DNA from: Streptomyces sp. NBC_00091
GTDB lineage: Bacteria; Actinomycetota; Actinomycetes; Streptomycetales; Streptomycetaceae
Reading direction: 5' to 3'
Assembly: GCF_026343185.1 (NCBI RefSeq)
Contig: NZ_JAPEMA010000001.1
Coordinates: forward strand, 5,394,001 to 5,458,000
DNA length: 64,000 nt
Shown: positions 1 through 8,584 of the stretch, one piece after another
Position numbering within the stretch: position 1 is the first letter of the stretch
How the letters are laid out: each line of letters begins with the position of its first letter
Position numbers and translations under genes: made by a program
The notes under the pieces: generated by a model
The model's input: the letters and a program-made list of their open reading frames with translations, nothing else
The model's database searches: none
What the model was told of the DNA's origin: nothing

Positions 1-52
1 TCTTTGCCGCGGTCGCGGGCTTCATCGTCTGGGTGCTCTGGTGCGACGTCAT
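1..52 (-). CDS. N-terminal fragment of a DUF5997-type protein
   Basis: Reading leftward from the ATG at 52-50, the first 17 codons give MTSHQSTQTMKPATAAK before the window ends. This matches my memory of the start of the small DUF5997 family of actinobacteria, which often sits divergently beside a LysR-type substrate-binding protein, as here. Only the N-terminus is present, so the family call rests on a short match plus the neighbour. About 58 bases separate it from the divergent gene at 111, so the two promoters must share that space. Function is unknown. Confidence 0.6.
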   Translation of the reverse strand, partial: MTSHQSTQTMKPATAAK

Positions 53-110
53 GGTGTCAAGAGTATCGAGCGTGTGCGCTACCTCCGACCACGACCGGTA
101 ACCTGGCGGG

Positions 111-887
111 GTGACAGGCTCGGATGTACCCCCTTCGTTCCGGCTCGCCTATGTCCCGGGAGTGACGCCCACGAAGTGGGTGCGGATCTGGAACGAGCGG
201 CTGCCCGACGTCCCGCTGACCCTCGTAGGCGTGTCCGCCGCCGAGGCGTTCGCCGCGCTGCGCACCAGCGGCGCCGACGCCGGATTCGTCCGGATGCCCG
301 TGGACGGGGCGGACCTCAGCGCGATCCCGCTCTACACCGAGACGACGGTCGTGGTGATCCCGAAGGACCACCTCGTGGCCGCCGTCGAAGAGGTGACCTG
401 CGAGGACCTGGCCGACGAGATCGTGCTGCACCCCCTCGACGACGTCCTGACCTGGGAGACCCTGCCCGGGCAGCCCGCTTTCGAACGGCCCGCCACCACG
501 GCGGACGCCATCGAGCTGGTCGCGGCCGGTATCGGCGTCCTCGTCGTCCCGCAGTCCCTGGCGCGCCTGCACCACCGCAAGGACCTCACCTACCGGACGG
601 TCTCGGACGCCCCCGCCTCGCGGATCGCGCTGTCCTGGCCCGAGGAGAAGACCACGGACCTGGTGGAGGAGTTCATCGGGATCGTCCGCGGACGCACCGT
701 GAACAGCACGCGCGGCCGTGCGCCGACGCCGCCGCAGCCCAAGCAGCGCAAGGCGGCAGCGGCCGGCAGCGCCAAGGCGAAGGCCACGGGGAAGCCCGCG
801 GCCCGGTCGGGCGGGAAGCCGGCCGCCAAGAACGCCCGGGGCGGCTCCGCGGCCGCGAAGCGGGGCAAGCCGCGCGGTCGCCGGTAG
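111..887 (+). CDS. Orphan LysR-type substrate-binding domain protein with basic tail
   Basis: This 258-residue protein resembles the ligand-binding half of a LysR regulator (start FRLAYVPGVTPTKWVRIWNERLPDVPL; later VVVIPKDHL and a VAAGIGVLVVPQSLARL stretch) but has no N-terminal helix-turn-helix. From about residue 205 it changes to a low-complexity tail rich in Lys, Ala, Gly, Arg and Pro (AKAKATGKPAAR, AAKRGKPRGRR), like a histone H1 or HupS tail. The likely role is ligand sensing; the tail could bind nucleic acid, which is inference. The GTG at 111 starts at the beginning of the domain. The divergent DUF5997-type gene is its usual partner. Confidence 0.75.
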   Translation: MTGSDVPPSFRLAYVPGVTPTKWVRIWNERLPDVPLTLVGVSAAEAFAALRTSGADAGFVRMPVDGADLSAIPLYTETTVVVIPKDHLVAAVEEVTCEDLADEIVLHPLDDVLTWETLPGQPAFERPATTADAIELVAAGIGVLVVPQSLARLHHRKDLTYRTVSDAPASRIALSWPEEKTTDLVEEFIGIVRGRTVNSTRGRAPTPPQPKQRKAAAAGSAKAKATGKPAARSGGKPAAKNARGGSAAAKRGKPRGRR

Positions 888-1000
888 CGGCTGCCGGTAG
901 CGGTCGCCCTTGGCGGCCGACGGCGGCGGGCCTCGCGTTGCGGGGCCGGGCGCGGGCGGGCAGGGTCGGTGGGGCGGCTCCCTCGCAGGAAGGTCGGACC

Positions 1001-2401
1001 ATGCCCATCGCCACCGTCAACCCCACGACAGGCCGGACGCTGCTCTCCTTCGACGCCCTCGACGAAGCCGGCATCGAAAGCTGCCTGGCCCTGGCCGCGA
1101 GCACGGCCTCCTCCTACCGGCGTACCACCTTCGCCGAGCGCGCCGCCCTGCTCTCCCGCGCGGCGGACCTCCTGGAGGAGGAGGCGGAGGACGTCGCCCG
1201 CACCATGACCGTCGAGATGGGCAAACCGCTGGCGGCGGCCCGTGCCGAGGCGACAAAGTGCGTCAAGGCGATGCGCTGGTACGCGGCCCACGCCGAGTCC
1301 CTCCTCGCCGACGAGCAGCCCGCCGACGCCGACGTCCGCGACGCGGGCGCCTCGGCCGTCCGGGTTCGCTACCGGCCCCTGGGCGTGGTGCTCGCCGTCA
1401 TGCCGTGGAACTTCCCCCTCTGGCAGGTCGTACGGTTCGCCGCGCCCGCGCTCATGGCCGGGAACGTGGGCCTCCTCAAACACTCCTCGAACGTCCCCCA
1501 GACGGCCCTGTACCTCGGCGACCTCTTCCACCGGGCGGGCTTCCCGCAGGGCTGCTTCCAGACCCTGCTCATCGGCTCCGGCCCCGTCGAGCGCATCCTG
1601 CGCGACCCCAGGGTGGCGGCGGCCACGCTGACCGGCAGCGAGCCGGCCGGCCGGGCGGTCGCCTCCGTCGCCGGGGACGAGGTCAAGAAGACCGTCCTGG
1701 AGCTCGGCGGCAGCGACCCGTACATCGTGATGCCCTCGGCCGACGTGGCCCGCGCGGCCCGTACCGCGGTGACCGCGCGGGTGCAGAACAACGGCCAGTC
1801 CTGCATCGCCGCCAAGCGGTTCATCGTGCACGCCGACGTCTACGAGGAATTCGCCCGGCTCTTCGCCGAGGGCATGGCGGCGCTGACCGTCGGCGACCCG
1901 ATGGAGGAGACCACCGACGTCGGCCCGCTGGCCACCGAGAGCGGCCGCGCCGACGTGGAGGAGCTGGTCGACGACGCCGTACGGCAGGGCGCCACGGTCC
2001 TGTGCGGGGGGCGGCGCCCGCCCGGCCACCCGGAGGGCTGGTTCTACGAACCGACCATCCTGGCCGACGTCACCCCGGCCATGCGGATCGACCTGGAGGA
2101 GACCTTCGGACCCGTCGCCACCCTGTACCGGGTGGGCAGCCTGGACGAGGCCGTGGACCGGGCGAACCACACGCCCTTCGGGCTCAGCTCGAACGTGTGG
2201 ACCCGGGAGGACTCCGACCTGGAGCGCTTCGTCAGGGACCTCGACGCCGGCGGCATCTTCGTCAACGGCATGACCGCCTCCCACCCGGCCCTGCCCTTCG
2301 GCGGGGTCAAGCGCTCCGGATACGGGCGGGAGCTGTCCGGGCACGGCATCCGCGAGTTCTGCAACATCACCACCGTCTGGCAGGCGGCGGACCAGGGCTG
2401 A
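1001..2401 (+). CDS. NAD(P)-dependent aldehyde dehydrogenase, succinate-semialdehyde type
   Basis: This 466-residue protein is a full-length aldehyde dehydrogenase. The active-site segments are intact: the general-base Glu234 in LELGGSDPY and the nucleophile Cys268 in NNGQSCIAAKRF, 34 residues apart as usual in the family, plus MPWNFPLWQV near residue 135 and the C-terminal PFGGVKRSGYGREL. The opening PIATVNPTTGR and overall pattern resemble succinate-semialdehyde dehydrogenases (GabD group), so it probably oxidises a short semialdehyde to the acid in the cytoplasm; the exact substrate is not shown. The ATG at 1001 has AGGAAGG at good spacing. The end abuts the convergent TetR gene by 5 bases. 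Confidence 0.88.
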   Translation: MPIATVNPTTGRTLLSFDALDEAGIESCLALAASTASSYRRTTFAERAALLSRAADLLEEEAEDVARTMTVEMGKPLAAARAEATKCVKAMRWYAAHAESLLADEQPADADVRDAGASAVRVRYRPLGVVLAVMPWNFPLWQVVRFAAPALMAGNVGLLKHSSNVPQTALYLGDLFHRAGFPQGCFQTLLIGSGPVERILRDPRVAAATLTGSEPAGRAVASVAGDEVKKTVLELGGSDPYIVMPSADVARAARTAVTARVQNNGQSCIAAKRFIVHADVYEEFARLFAEGMAALTVGDPMEETTDVGPLATESGRADVEELVDDAVRQGATVLCGGRRPPGHPEGWFYEPTILADVTPAMRIDLEETFGPVATLYRVGSLDEAVDRANHTPFGLSSNVWTREDSDLERFVRDLDAGGIFVNGMTASHPALPFGGVKRSGYGRELSGHGIREFCNITTVWQAADQG

Positions 2402-2406
2402 AGGGG

Positions 2407-3000
2407 TCAGCCTTCCATGAGGCCCAGGACGTGGTCGGTGATCACGTCCAGGGTCTCCGCGGCGGCCTTCTCGTCGCCGAGGACGAGGACGCTGAGGGTC
2501 AGCCCGTCGGTCATGGCCGCCAGGTACCGGGCCAGCACGGCGGCCGGAACCTTCGGGGCGAGCCCCATGTCCCGGCACAGCTGCCCGATGAGCTCCTCGT
2601 AGGTGTGGCAGTACAGCTCGTACTGGCGGCGCGCGAGGTGCTCGAACCCCGGCTGGCGCAGGGCGTACTGGGTCAGCTCGTAGGTGAGCATGTGCTCGCC
2701 GGGCTGGGCGCCGACGTGGTCCCAGTACGCGTGGAAGCCGGCCCGGACGGTCTCGCGGAGGGTGGGTTTCGGCCGTATCGCCTCCTTCACCACCGTGATG
2801 CAGTGCGCGGTGATCGCCTCGATCACGGATTCCAGCAGTGCCTGCTTGGAGTCGAAGCAGTAGTGGAAGACGCTCAGCGACACGCCCGCCTCGGCGGCGA
2901 TCGAGCGGGTCGTCGTCCGGGCGACGCCGTCGCGGGTCATCGCGCGGATCGCCGCCTCGGTCAGCTGCGCGCGCCGCTCGGCCGACGGCATCCGGGCCAT
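2407..3000 (-). CDS. TetR-family transcriptional regulator (BetI-like)
   Basis: The 197-residue protein has a TetR helix-turn-helix at about residues 10-55 (QLTEAAIRAMTRDGVARTTTRSIAAEAGVSLSVFHYCFDSKQALLESV pattern) and an all-helical ligand domain resembling BetI-group regulators. It probably represses a nearby gene. The candidates are the secreted dipeptidase-like gene upstream on the same strand and the convergent aldehyde dehydrogenase. It follows the dipeptidase gene after 67 bases that hold a strong hairpin, so it may have its own promoter. The ATG at 3000 is preceded by AAAGGAG. Confidence 0.85.
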   Translation of the reverse strand: MARMPSAERRAQLTEAAIRAMTRDGVARTTTRSIAAEAGVSLSVFHYCFDSKQALLESVIEAITAHCITVVKEAIRPKPTLRETVRAGFHAYWDHVGAQPGEHMLTYELTQYALRQPGFEHLARRQYELYCHTYEELIGQLCRDMGLAPKVPAAVLARYLAAMTDGLTLSVLVLGDEKAAAETLDVITDHVLGLMEG

Positions 3001-3021
3001 GGAACTCCTTTCAGTCGGGCT

Positions 3022-3063
3022 GCGGGCCGGGGGGCGGCCGGTTCCGGTCGGCCCCCGGCCCGC
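3022..3063 (-). terminator. GC hairpin downstream of the dipeptidase-like gene
   Basis: Perfect 12-base arms (3022-3033 and 3052-3063) lie just after the stop codon of the minus-strand gene at 3068 and before the TetR start. There is no U-tract, as is common in Streptomyces. Probably a terminator or attenuator of the dipeptidase transcript. Confidence 0.55.
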
Positions 3064-3067
3064 GGTG

Positions 3068-5164
3068 TCAGCTGCTGTAGACGCCCACCTCGTGGAGGGA
3101 GTACCCCCACTGGGTGGCCCGTTGGACCCCCTGGACGCGCAGGTGGCGGGCCGTCACCCCGGCGAACCGGGCCGTGTCCAGACCGCCGTCGCTGTCGGTG
3201 GTGGACCAGACCGGCTGCCAGTTCGTCCCGTCCGTGGAGACCTCGATCCGGTACGCCTTCCCGTACGCCTGCTCCCAGTCGAGGGTGACGCGCCCGATCC
3301 GGCTCGCGGAGCCGAGGTCGATGCGCAGCCACTGGTCGTCGTTCCACTCGCTGGCCCAGCGGGAGCCCGGGTCGCCGTCCACGGCCCGGCCCGGCGAGTA
3401 GTCGACGAAGGGGTTCCACCACTGCGAGGTCGAGGCCGAGGCGGAGGAGCCGGCCGCGAGGTTCACCCCGGACCTGTGCCGCTCGGAGGCCCCCCAGGTG
3501 CCGAGGTAGGACTCGGCGCCCCGGAACAGGTCGTCCACCACGTCCTGGCCGCCGACCAGCCGGATGTCCTCGATCCAGTCCGGTACCAGGCCGTAGTGGG
3601 AGGCGCCGTCGGTGTTGAGGTCCCAGGTGCGCTGCCCGGTGGTCTGCTTGTCGATCAGGGAGCCGCCGTCGGTGCTGCGGAAGGGGTACCGCACCGGGTT
3701 GGGGGTGTCGGCGCCCCGGGGGCCGGGCCAGCCGCCGACGCCGTTCATGTCGGTGCCGTAGCCGTAGCCGACGTGGTACTTGTCGCGCAGGGCGTCCGTG
3801 CGCTTGGCCTCCGCGCTGAAGGCCTCGGAGCCGCTCATGTACTGGGCGGCGAAACCGCCGAGCTTGTAGAGCCGTTCGGTCCAGCCGAGGTCCATCCAGC
3901 TGTGCGAGGAGATGATGCCCGGGTACGACTCGGACTCCAGGATGTCGAAGGCCCGGCCCGCGGCCTTGACGCTCATGTGGTCGACTTCCAGCATCATCTT
4001 GCGCTTCATCATGCCGCGCACGGCGTACTCGCCGAGTTCGGTCAGGCCGCGGGTGTTGCACCGCGCGTCGGCGGCGTACGAGGGGACCGAGACCCCGGCC
4101 GGGAGTTCCTTCTGCGCCGAGGGAGCCGCCGCGAGGCCGATCGGGTTGTCCTTCTGCGGGCCCGCGCACTGCTCGGTCTGCCAGAAGGTGCCGGTCGACA
4201 GGAACTGGCCGACGTTGATCGCGGTGCCCAGGGCGCCCTCGTCGAAGCGGACCCCGCACAGGGCGTTGTCGAACTTGTGGCACAGGAACATGCTGCGCAC
4301 GCCCAGCTTGTGCAGCTCGTCCAGGCCCCGGTCGATGTCGTCCTTGCCGCACTGGGCGACGTCCAGGATCTGCTTGCAGCCGAAGGGCTCGGAGGTCTCG
4401 ACCCCCAGGACGACGGCGAGCTTCCCCTGCTTGATCACCTCGCGGGCCTGGTCGGAGTCGGTGACGATGCGGAACCAGCCCTTGCCCGGGCCGCCGTACA
4501 TCTTGTCGACGAAGGCCTGCATGTCGTACGTCTTCTGCGCCTCCAGGCGGATGGCGGTCATCTCGTCGCAGCCGCGGTCCTTGAAGAAGTAGACCGAGCA
4601 GATCACCCCGTTGGTGACGAGGTCGTTGACCAGTACGCGCTGACCGCCGCGCCAGGCCCGCTCCACCCAGGCGTAGTAGTTCTGCTGGTGGGTCAGCGAG
4701 TCGTGGGCGGGCCAGTCCTTGAAGGTGGGCCAGCCGTCGGGGTCGTGCTTGCCGTCTCCGCCCTTGGTGAGGAAGTCGAAGACCGCGAGGGTGCCGTCGG
4801 GGTAGTGCTCGGGGCAGTCCTTGAGCGCGTCCGCGACCCCCATTTCGGAGAAGGGCTTGCCGCAGATGAGGCGGCCGCCGAAGCCCTCGTTGGACATCAG
4901 GTGGTCGTGCGCGTCGACGAACCCGCGCACCCGGCCCTGGGCGTCGGTCCCCTTGAAGGGCTCGCCGGTGACGTTGATGTCGGAGTCGGGCTGGGGCCGC
5001 GCGGTCGGGTTCCACCAGCCGGCGTCGGCCGAGGAGCTGGGCGCGGGGCCCAGCAGCATGGCCAGCGCGGCGAGCAGCGGCGTCAGGAGGGCGAGACGGC
5101 GGCGCCGGCGGCGCGCGGCGCCGCGGTACGGCCGTGGGGGCGGATGAGGGGTCAAGGTCATCAC
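3068..5164 (-). CDS. Secreted metallo-dependent hydrolase (membrane-dipeptidase-like) with F5/8 type C domain
   Basis: The 698-residue protein starts with an Arg-rich n-region and hydrophobic core (LALLTPLLAALAMLLGPAPSSSADA), a Sec-type signal with cleavage around residue 46. Residues about 50-540 are an amidohydrolase/membrane-dipeptidase-like domain: GFVDAHDHLMSNEGFGG gives the HxH metal pair, VLGVETSEPFGC and MMLEVDHMSVKAAGRAFDIL are further metal-site-like segments, and a SSHSW follows. Residues about 560-698 form a discoidin (coagulation factor 5/8 C) carbohydrate-binding domain (NLAAGSSASAS, SRWASEWNDDQWLRIDLGSASRIGRVTLDWE). It likely acts outside the cell on a peptide or glycan; the substrate is unknown. 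The ATG pair at 5164/5161 opens the signal peptide. Confidence 0.75.
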   Translation of the reverse strand: MMTLTPHPPPRPYRGAARRRRRRLALLTPLLAALAMLLGPAPSSSADAGWWNPTARPQPDSDINVTGEPFKGTDAQGRVRGFVDAHDHLMSNEGFGGRLICGKPFSEMGVADALKDCPEHYPDGTLAVFDFLTKGGDGKHDPDGWPTFKDWPAHDSLTHQQNYYAWVERAWRGGQRVLVNDLVTNGVICSVYFFKDRGCDEMTAIRLEAQKTYDMQAFVDKMYGGPGKGWFRIVTDSDQAREVIKQGKLAVVLGVETSEPFGCKQILDVAQCGKDDIDRGLDELHKLGVRSMFLCHKFDNALCGVRFDEGALGTAINVGQFLSTGTFWQTEQCAGPQKDNPIGLAAAPSAQKELPAGVSVPSYAADARCNTRGLTELGEYAVRGMMKRKMMLEVDHMSVKAAGRAFDILESESYPGIISSHSWMDLGWTERLYKLGGFAAQYMSGSEAFSAEAKRTDALRDKYHVGYGYGTDMNGVGGWPGPRGADTPNPVRYPFRSTDGGSLIDKQTTGQRTWDLNTDGASHYGLVPDWIEDIRLVGGQDVVDDLFRGAESYLGTWGASERHRSGVNLAAGSSASASTSQWWNPFVDYSPGRAVDGDPGSRWASEWNDDQWLRIDLGSASRIGRVTLDWEQAYGKAYRIEVSTDGTNWQPVWSTTDSDGGLDTARFAGVTARHLRVQGVQRATQWGYSLHEVGVYSS

Positions 5165-5297
5165 TCATGTCTTCGATTGGCGGAGGGGGCGCGGTCGAAT
5201 CCAGGCAGGAATTGTCATGCCCCGCACAAGACTGAGGGCGAGGATCCCCACCGGCGCGAAAGGAGTCAAGAGTCCGGGACGGATGACCTGATGGACT

Positions 5298-5320
5298 GTC
5301 GGATCGCATGATGATCCGAC
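5298..5320. repeat. 8-bp inverted repeat between divergent genes
   Basis: The arms GTCGGATC (5298-5305) and GATCCGAC (5313-5320) are perfect with a 7-base spacer. They lie in the 176-base divergent gap between the dipeptidase-like gene and the membrane protein gene. It could be an operator or an RNA hairpin. It also covers the most upstream possible start (ATG 5308), which argues for a later start of that gene. Confidence 0.45.
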
Positions 5321-5340
5321 GATGGCTGGAAAGATCAGGC

Positions 5341-6468
5341 GTGCCGCAGGAGCCTCCTAGCCTGCCCCGCGTGCACCGATATCCCCTGCCCGCCCATCCG
5401 CTCGAGACCAGCCGGCTGCTCCTCAACCTCGTGAGCGCCGGGGCCCTCGCCGTCGTCGTGGGGGCCGTGGTCCTCAGCGGCTACCCGGCAGGGGGCATCA
5501 CCCTGCTCCTGATCCTCGTCGCCATCGGAGCGTGGGGCATGCTCCACCGCAAGGAGTCGCTCCGGGCCCTGGAAGTGCAGCGCGCCGAAGCCGTCCTGGC
5601 CCACGCGGAACTGCTGGAGCGGCGCGAGCAGTACGCGCGCGACCGCGGTTTCGGCTACGAGGACACCTGCGCCGATGCGGCCATCGGCTTCGGCCGGATC
5701 GAGCAGCACATCCCCGAGGACCCGGCCGAGTGGGAGGGCGGCGCCACCATGGGGGAACGGGTCAAGGAGTTCCCGCACCTGGAGCGGCTCGTGGGCCTGG
5801 CCCGGCACGCCGGCGGCCTGGTGGCCGAAGGGGTCGTGCGGATGAGCCGGGAGGGCTTCCCCGTCACCGTCTTCGACCTGGAGCTCGTCCACCACGACGA
5901 CCTCGACGGCCTGGTCCGCTCGCTGAAGCCGGCCGTCGCCCTGGAGGTCTCCAAGGACTACGTCACCGTGTGGTCGGTGGAGCTGCCCCTTTCCCTCCCG
6001 TACGTGTCCTCGGCGTACGCCTGGGACGGCCGCCGCGACGCCGTCGAGGCGTTCGTCGAGGGGGAGGACCGGATCGAACGGCGCGCGGAACACCGGGAGT
6101 TCGCCGACCTGCTGCTGTCCGTTCCGGCCGTCCGCGAGGACGCCCTCTCCGACACCGCCCACCCGTGGTTCGTCGACGGCGCCCGGCTCATCGCCTGCGC
6201 CCGCGGCAACGAGGGCGTGGACGCGGCGGCGGTGGAGGCCACCGCCGCCCGTCTCGCCCGGCTCGCCGCCCGGCTGCCGTGGGCGGAGCTGGAGCGCTTC
6301 GCGGTGACCGACCCGCAGGACCGTCAGGTGCGCGCCACCCGGATCCGCTGGACGCACCGCTGGTACGGACTGCCCGGCCAGGCCCCGTCCGCCCGCGCCC
6401 TCTGGGAGGAACGGCAGATCACCCATGCCGGCCTGCGCGCCTTCATGCCGGCCGACGAGGAGCTCTAG
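5341..6468 (+). CDS. Membrane-anchored protein of unknown function
   Basis: I do not recognise this family. From the GTG at 5341 it has 375 residues: a short cytoplasmic N-terminus, two adjacent hydrophobic helices (about residues 25-47 and 50-66, LLLNLVSAGALAVVVGAVVLSG and GITLLLILVAIGAWGML), then a charged helix with Arg/Glu repeats and a soluble domain of about 290 residues. Conserved-looking pieces are PEDPAEWEGGATMGERVKEFPHLERLVGL and IRWTHRWYGLPGQAP. The ATG at 5308 and GTG at 5371 are also in frame. I prefer 5341 because GGAAAG sits 8 bases upstream and 5308 lies inside a palindrome. It is probably monocistronic. Confidence 0.7.
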   Translation: MPQEPPSLPRVHRYPLPAHPLETSRLLLNLVSAGALAVVVGAVVLSGYPAGGITLLLILVAIGAWGMLHRKESLRALEVQRAEAVLAHAELLERREQYARDRGFGYEDTCADAAIGFGRIEQHIPEDPAEWEGGATMGERVKEFPHLERLVGLARHAGGLVAEGVVRMSREGFPVTVFDLELVHHDDLDGLVRSLKPAVALEVSKDYVTVWSVELPLSLPYVSSAYAWDGRRDAVEAFVEGEDRIERRAEHREFADLLLSVPAVREDALSDTAHPWFVDGARLIACARGNEGVDAAAVEATAARLARLAARLPWAELERFAVTDPQDRQVRATRIRWTHRWYGLPGQAPSARALWEERQITHAGLRAFMPADEEL

Positions 6469-6545
6469 AGGGGGAGTTGGCAGGTCAGGGGGCGTGCTGG
6501 CCGGATTCGGCCGGTGGTGGGAAAACCGGTTCTAAAGTCACCCGT

Positions 6546-7532
6546 ATGAGTGAATTGACTGACATCGGCGGAGACAGCGGCTGGAACCGGCGTGGCGTCC
6601 TGAGGGCAGCCGCGGCCGGTGTGGGCGCGGTCGCCGCCGTCGGCGCGGGAGCCTCCGCCGCGCACGCCGACGGCCGCCGGCGCGGCGCGCCCACCTTCGT
6701 CCTGGTCCACGGCTCCGGGAGCAACTCCTACGGCTGGTCCCCGGTCCTGGCCGAGCTGGGCCTGCGCGGGCACCGGGCGATCGCCGTCGACCTGCCCGGC
6801 CACGGGCTCGGCGCGTACTTCCCCCTCTCCTACCAGGCCCCGCAGGACCTGGAGCGCCTCGCCGCCGAGCCCTCGCCGATCGGCAGGGTGACGCTGGCGG
6901 ACTTCGCGGCGCACGTCGTCGGCGTCGTACGCGCCGCCCACCGCAACGGCCCCGTGATCCTGGTCGGCCAGAGCATGGGCGGGGCGACGCTGAACGCGGT
7001 CGCCAACCAAGTACCCGAACTGATCTCCCACTTGGTGTACGCCTCCGCCTTCTGCCCGACCCGGCACACCTCGGTCGTCGAGCTGATGATGGCTCCCGAG
7101 GGCTCCTCCAGCTCCCTGTTCCGGATTCCCCCCGTCAAGACCCCGCCGGAGCTGGGGGTCAACCGGGTCAACTGGCGCTCGGCCGACCCCTCCTTCTTCG
7201 CCGTGATGAAGGAGGCACTGGCCGCCGACCGGACGGACACCGAGGTGCGGGCCCTGCTCAACACGCTGGAGCCGGACGAGTCCGCCGCGGTCGGCGTGGC
7301 CGACGCCCGCGGCCTGGCGGACCGCTGGGGACGGGTGCCGCGCACCTTCCTGCGGTTCACCGAGGACCGCTCGATCCCCCTCGAGCTCCAGGACCTGATG
7401 ATCCGTGAGGCGGACGAGACGACGCCGCGCAACCGCTTCCGCGTACGGTCGCTGGCCGCGCCGCACATCGGGCCGCGCGACGCGGCCGTGTGGGGCGACG
7501 AGCTGGAACTGGTGGCGCGGATGTGCCGCTGA
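6546..7532 (+). CDS. Tat-exported alpha/beta-hydrolase
   Basis: The 328-residue protein opens with a twin-arginine signal (WNRRGVLRAAAAGVGAVAAVGAGASAAHA), so it is exported folded. The mature part is an alpha/beta-hydrolase: oxyanion segment FVLVHGSGSNSYGWSP, DLPGHGLG, nucleophile elbow GQSMGGATL with the catalytic Ser, a late acid region (FTEDRSIPLELQ) and the likely catalytic His in LAAPHIGPRDAA. It resembles the salicylate esterase/hydroxynitrile lyase-like branch often annotated simply as alpha/beta fold hydrolase. The substrate is unknown. The ATG at 6546 follows an AACCGGTT palindrome at about 6522; no strong ribosome-binding site is seen. Confidence 0.85.
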   Translation: MSELTDIGGDSGWNRRGVLRAAAAGVGAVAAVGAGASAAHADGRRRGAPTFVLVHGSGSNSYGWSPVLAELGLRGHRAIAVDLPGHGLGAYFPLSYQAPQDLERLAAEPSPIGRVTLADFAAHVVGVVRAAHRNGPVILVGQSMGGATLNAVANQVPELISHLVYASAFCPTRHTSVVELMMAPEGSSSSLFRIPPVKTPPELGVNRVNWRSADPSFFAVMKEALAADRTDTEVRALLNTLEPDESAAVGVADARGLADRWGRVPRTFLRFTEDRSIPLELQDLMIREADETTPRNRFRVRSLAAPHIGPRDAAVWGDELELVARMCR

Positions 7533-7623
7533 CCCGGTCATCGGGATCCTGGCACGGCTACACCCCGGCCCCATCCGCCGCGCCGGCCCGGCAGGGTCCG
7601 GCCGGGCCGCCTATCGTCGAGGT

Positions 7624-7881
7624 ATGAGCGAGACGGTCGTGGTGTACGAGTACGACACGGCGGGAGCGGCGCACACGTCCGGGGCGGCGGTCCTGCGCGT
7701 GCACGCCGCGCCCGCCGCCCCCGGGCAGAGCGCCGTGCGGGGGCCGAGGACGCTGTGCGGCAAGGACACCTTCGCCATGGGGACGGCCCCGTGGCGGCCC
7801 GCCGAGCACCCCGGCTCCCACTGGTACCCCCCGGAGCACGCGGGCCGGGTCTGCCCCGCCTGCGACGACGCCGTCGGCTAG
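7624..7881 (+). CDS. Small protein of unknown function with C-terminal CPAC motif
   Basis: The 85-residue protein from ATG 7624 has a CGKDTF segment near residue 46 and ends RVCPACDDAVG. Two Cys-containing turns about 33 residues apart could bind a metal, but only three Cys are present. I do not recognise a named family; similar short proteins are scattered in Streptomyces. It is short and was accepted on coding-like composition, its start and the tight fit to a downstream bidirectional terminator. Confidence 0.55.
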   Translation: MSETVVVYEYDTAGAAHTSGAAVLRVHAAPAAPGQSAVRGPRTLCGKDTFAMGTAPWRPAEHPGSHWYPPEHAGRVCPACDDAVG

Positions 7882-7930
7882 GGGGTGTCAGGCGGGCCGG
7901 GCCCGGCCCTGATCCGCCGGACACCCCCTA
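7879..7930. terminator. Bidirectional terminator hairpin
   Basis: An 11-base perfect outer stem (TAGGGGGTGTC at 7879-7889 with GACACCCCCTA at 7920-7930) continues, after one mismatch, with a 5-base inner stem (7891-7895 / 7914-7918). It sits between two convergent genes and overlaps the stop codon of the small protein gene, so it probably ends both transcripts. Confidence 0.75.
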
Positions 7931-7937
7931 GGGATGA

Positions 7938-8393
7938 TCAGCGGCCGGGAGTCATGTCGTAGGTCACCCACATGGTCCGCGCGGCCACCTGGTCGTACTT
8001 GGACCGTGCCCGGTGGTTGTCGTCGGCGGTGATCCACCGCACCACGCTCCAGCCGCGCTCGGCGGCCAGCTCGCGCAGGGCTCCGAGCAGCAGGTCGGCG
8101 GCTCCGCAGCCGCGGTGCTCCGGGGCCACGAACAGGTCGTCCAGGAAGCAGCCGACCGTCGCGGACAGCGGCCGGGCGAAGGGGCGGTAGTGGGCCAGTC
8201 CCAGGAGCCGGCCCCCGGCGTCCTCGGCGACCAGGGCGCTGACCTCGTGCCCGGGGTCGTTCACCCACGCCCACACCGTCGCGGCCGCCTCCTCCGTCTG
8301 CTCCACCTTGTAGAAGTCGGCGTACCCGCGGTACAGGGCGCGCCACTGGGCGAAGTCTCCGGGCTGTACGGGGCGGACCTTGATGTCGGACAT
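7938..8393 (-). CDS. GNAT-family N-acetyltransferase
   Basis: The 151-residue protein has the GNAT fold: VRPVQPGDFAQWRALYRGY at the N-terminus, a strand with the acetyl-CoA-binding turn CFLDDLFVAPEHRGCGAADLLLGAL (pattern V-A-P-x-x-R-G-x-G) near residues 83-108, and VVRWITADDNHRARSKYDQV towards the C-terminus. It transfers an acetyl group from acetyl-CoA to an amine, probably cytoplasmic; the substrate is unknown. The ATG at 8393 has AGGAG upstream, which sets the start inside a longer open frame. It is monocistronic and convergent with the small gene to its left. Confidence 0.85.
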   Translation of the reverse strand: MSDIKVRPVQPGDFAQWRALYRGYADFYKVEQTEEAAATVWAWVNDPGHEVSALVAEDAGGRLLGLAHYRPFARPLSATVGCFLDDLFVAPEHRGCGAADLLLGALRELAAERGWSVVRWITADDNHRARSKYDQVAARTMWVTYDMTPGR

Positions 8394-8529
8394 GTGCGGC
8401 GACTCCTGTGATCGACGGGACCGGGGCAACGTAGCAACCCACCACCCCGCGCACCCTGTCCACGAAGGTGCCCGGGCGGCCGGGGTTTTCGCCACCGCGG
8501 CGGGTTTGAACGCGTGGGCGGACGCGGGG

Positions 8530-8561
8530 GAGCCCGGTCCGGCGGGTGCCGGGCCGGGCTC
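8530..8561 (-). terminator. Hairpin terminator of the M4/M28 protease gene
   Basis: Fourteen-base arms (8530-8543 and 8548-8561) with one G-U-type mismatch and a GGGT loop lie about 24 bases beyond the stop codon of the large minus-strand protease gene. Confidence 0.7.
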
Positions 8562-8584
8562 CTGGGGTGGCGCCGCCTGACGGC

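Noticed and set aside
590..5426. Long antisense or out-of-frame open frames over the aldehyde dehydrogenase and dipeptidase genes
   Set aside because: Low-complexity Gly/Arg/Pro translations with no family motif; the real genes explain the DNA.
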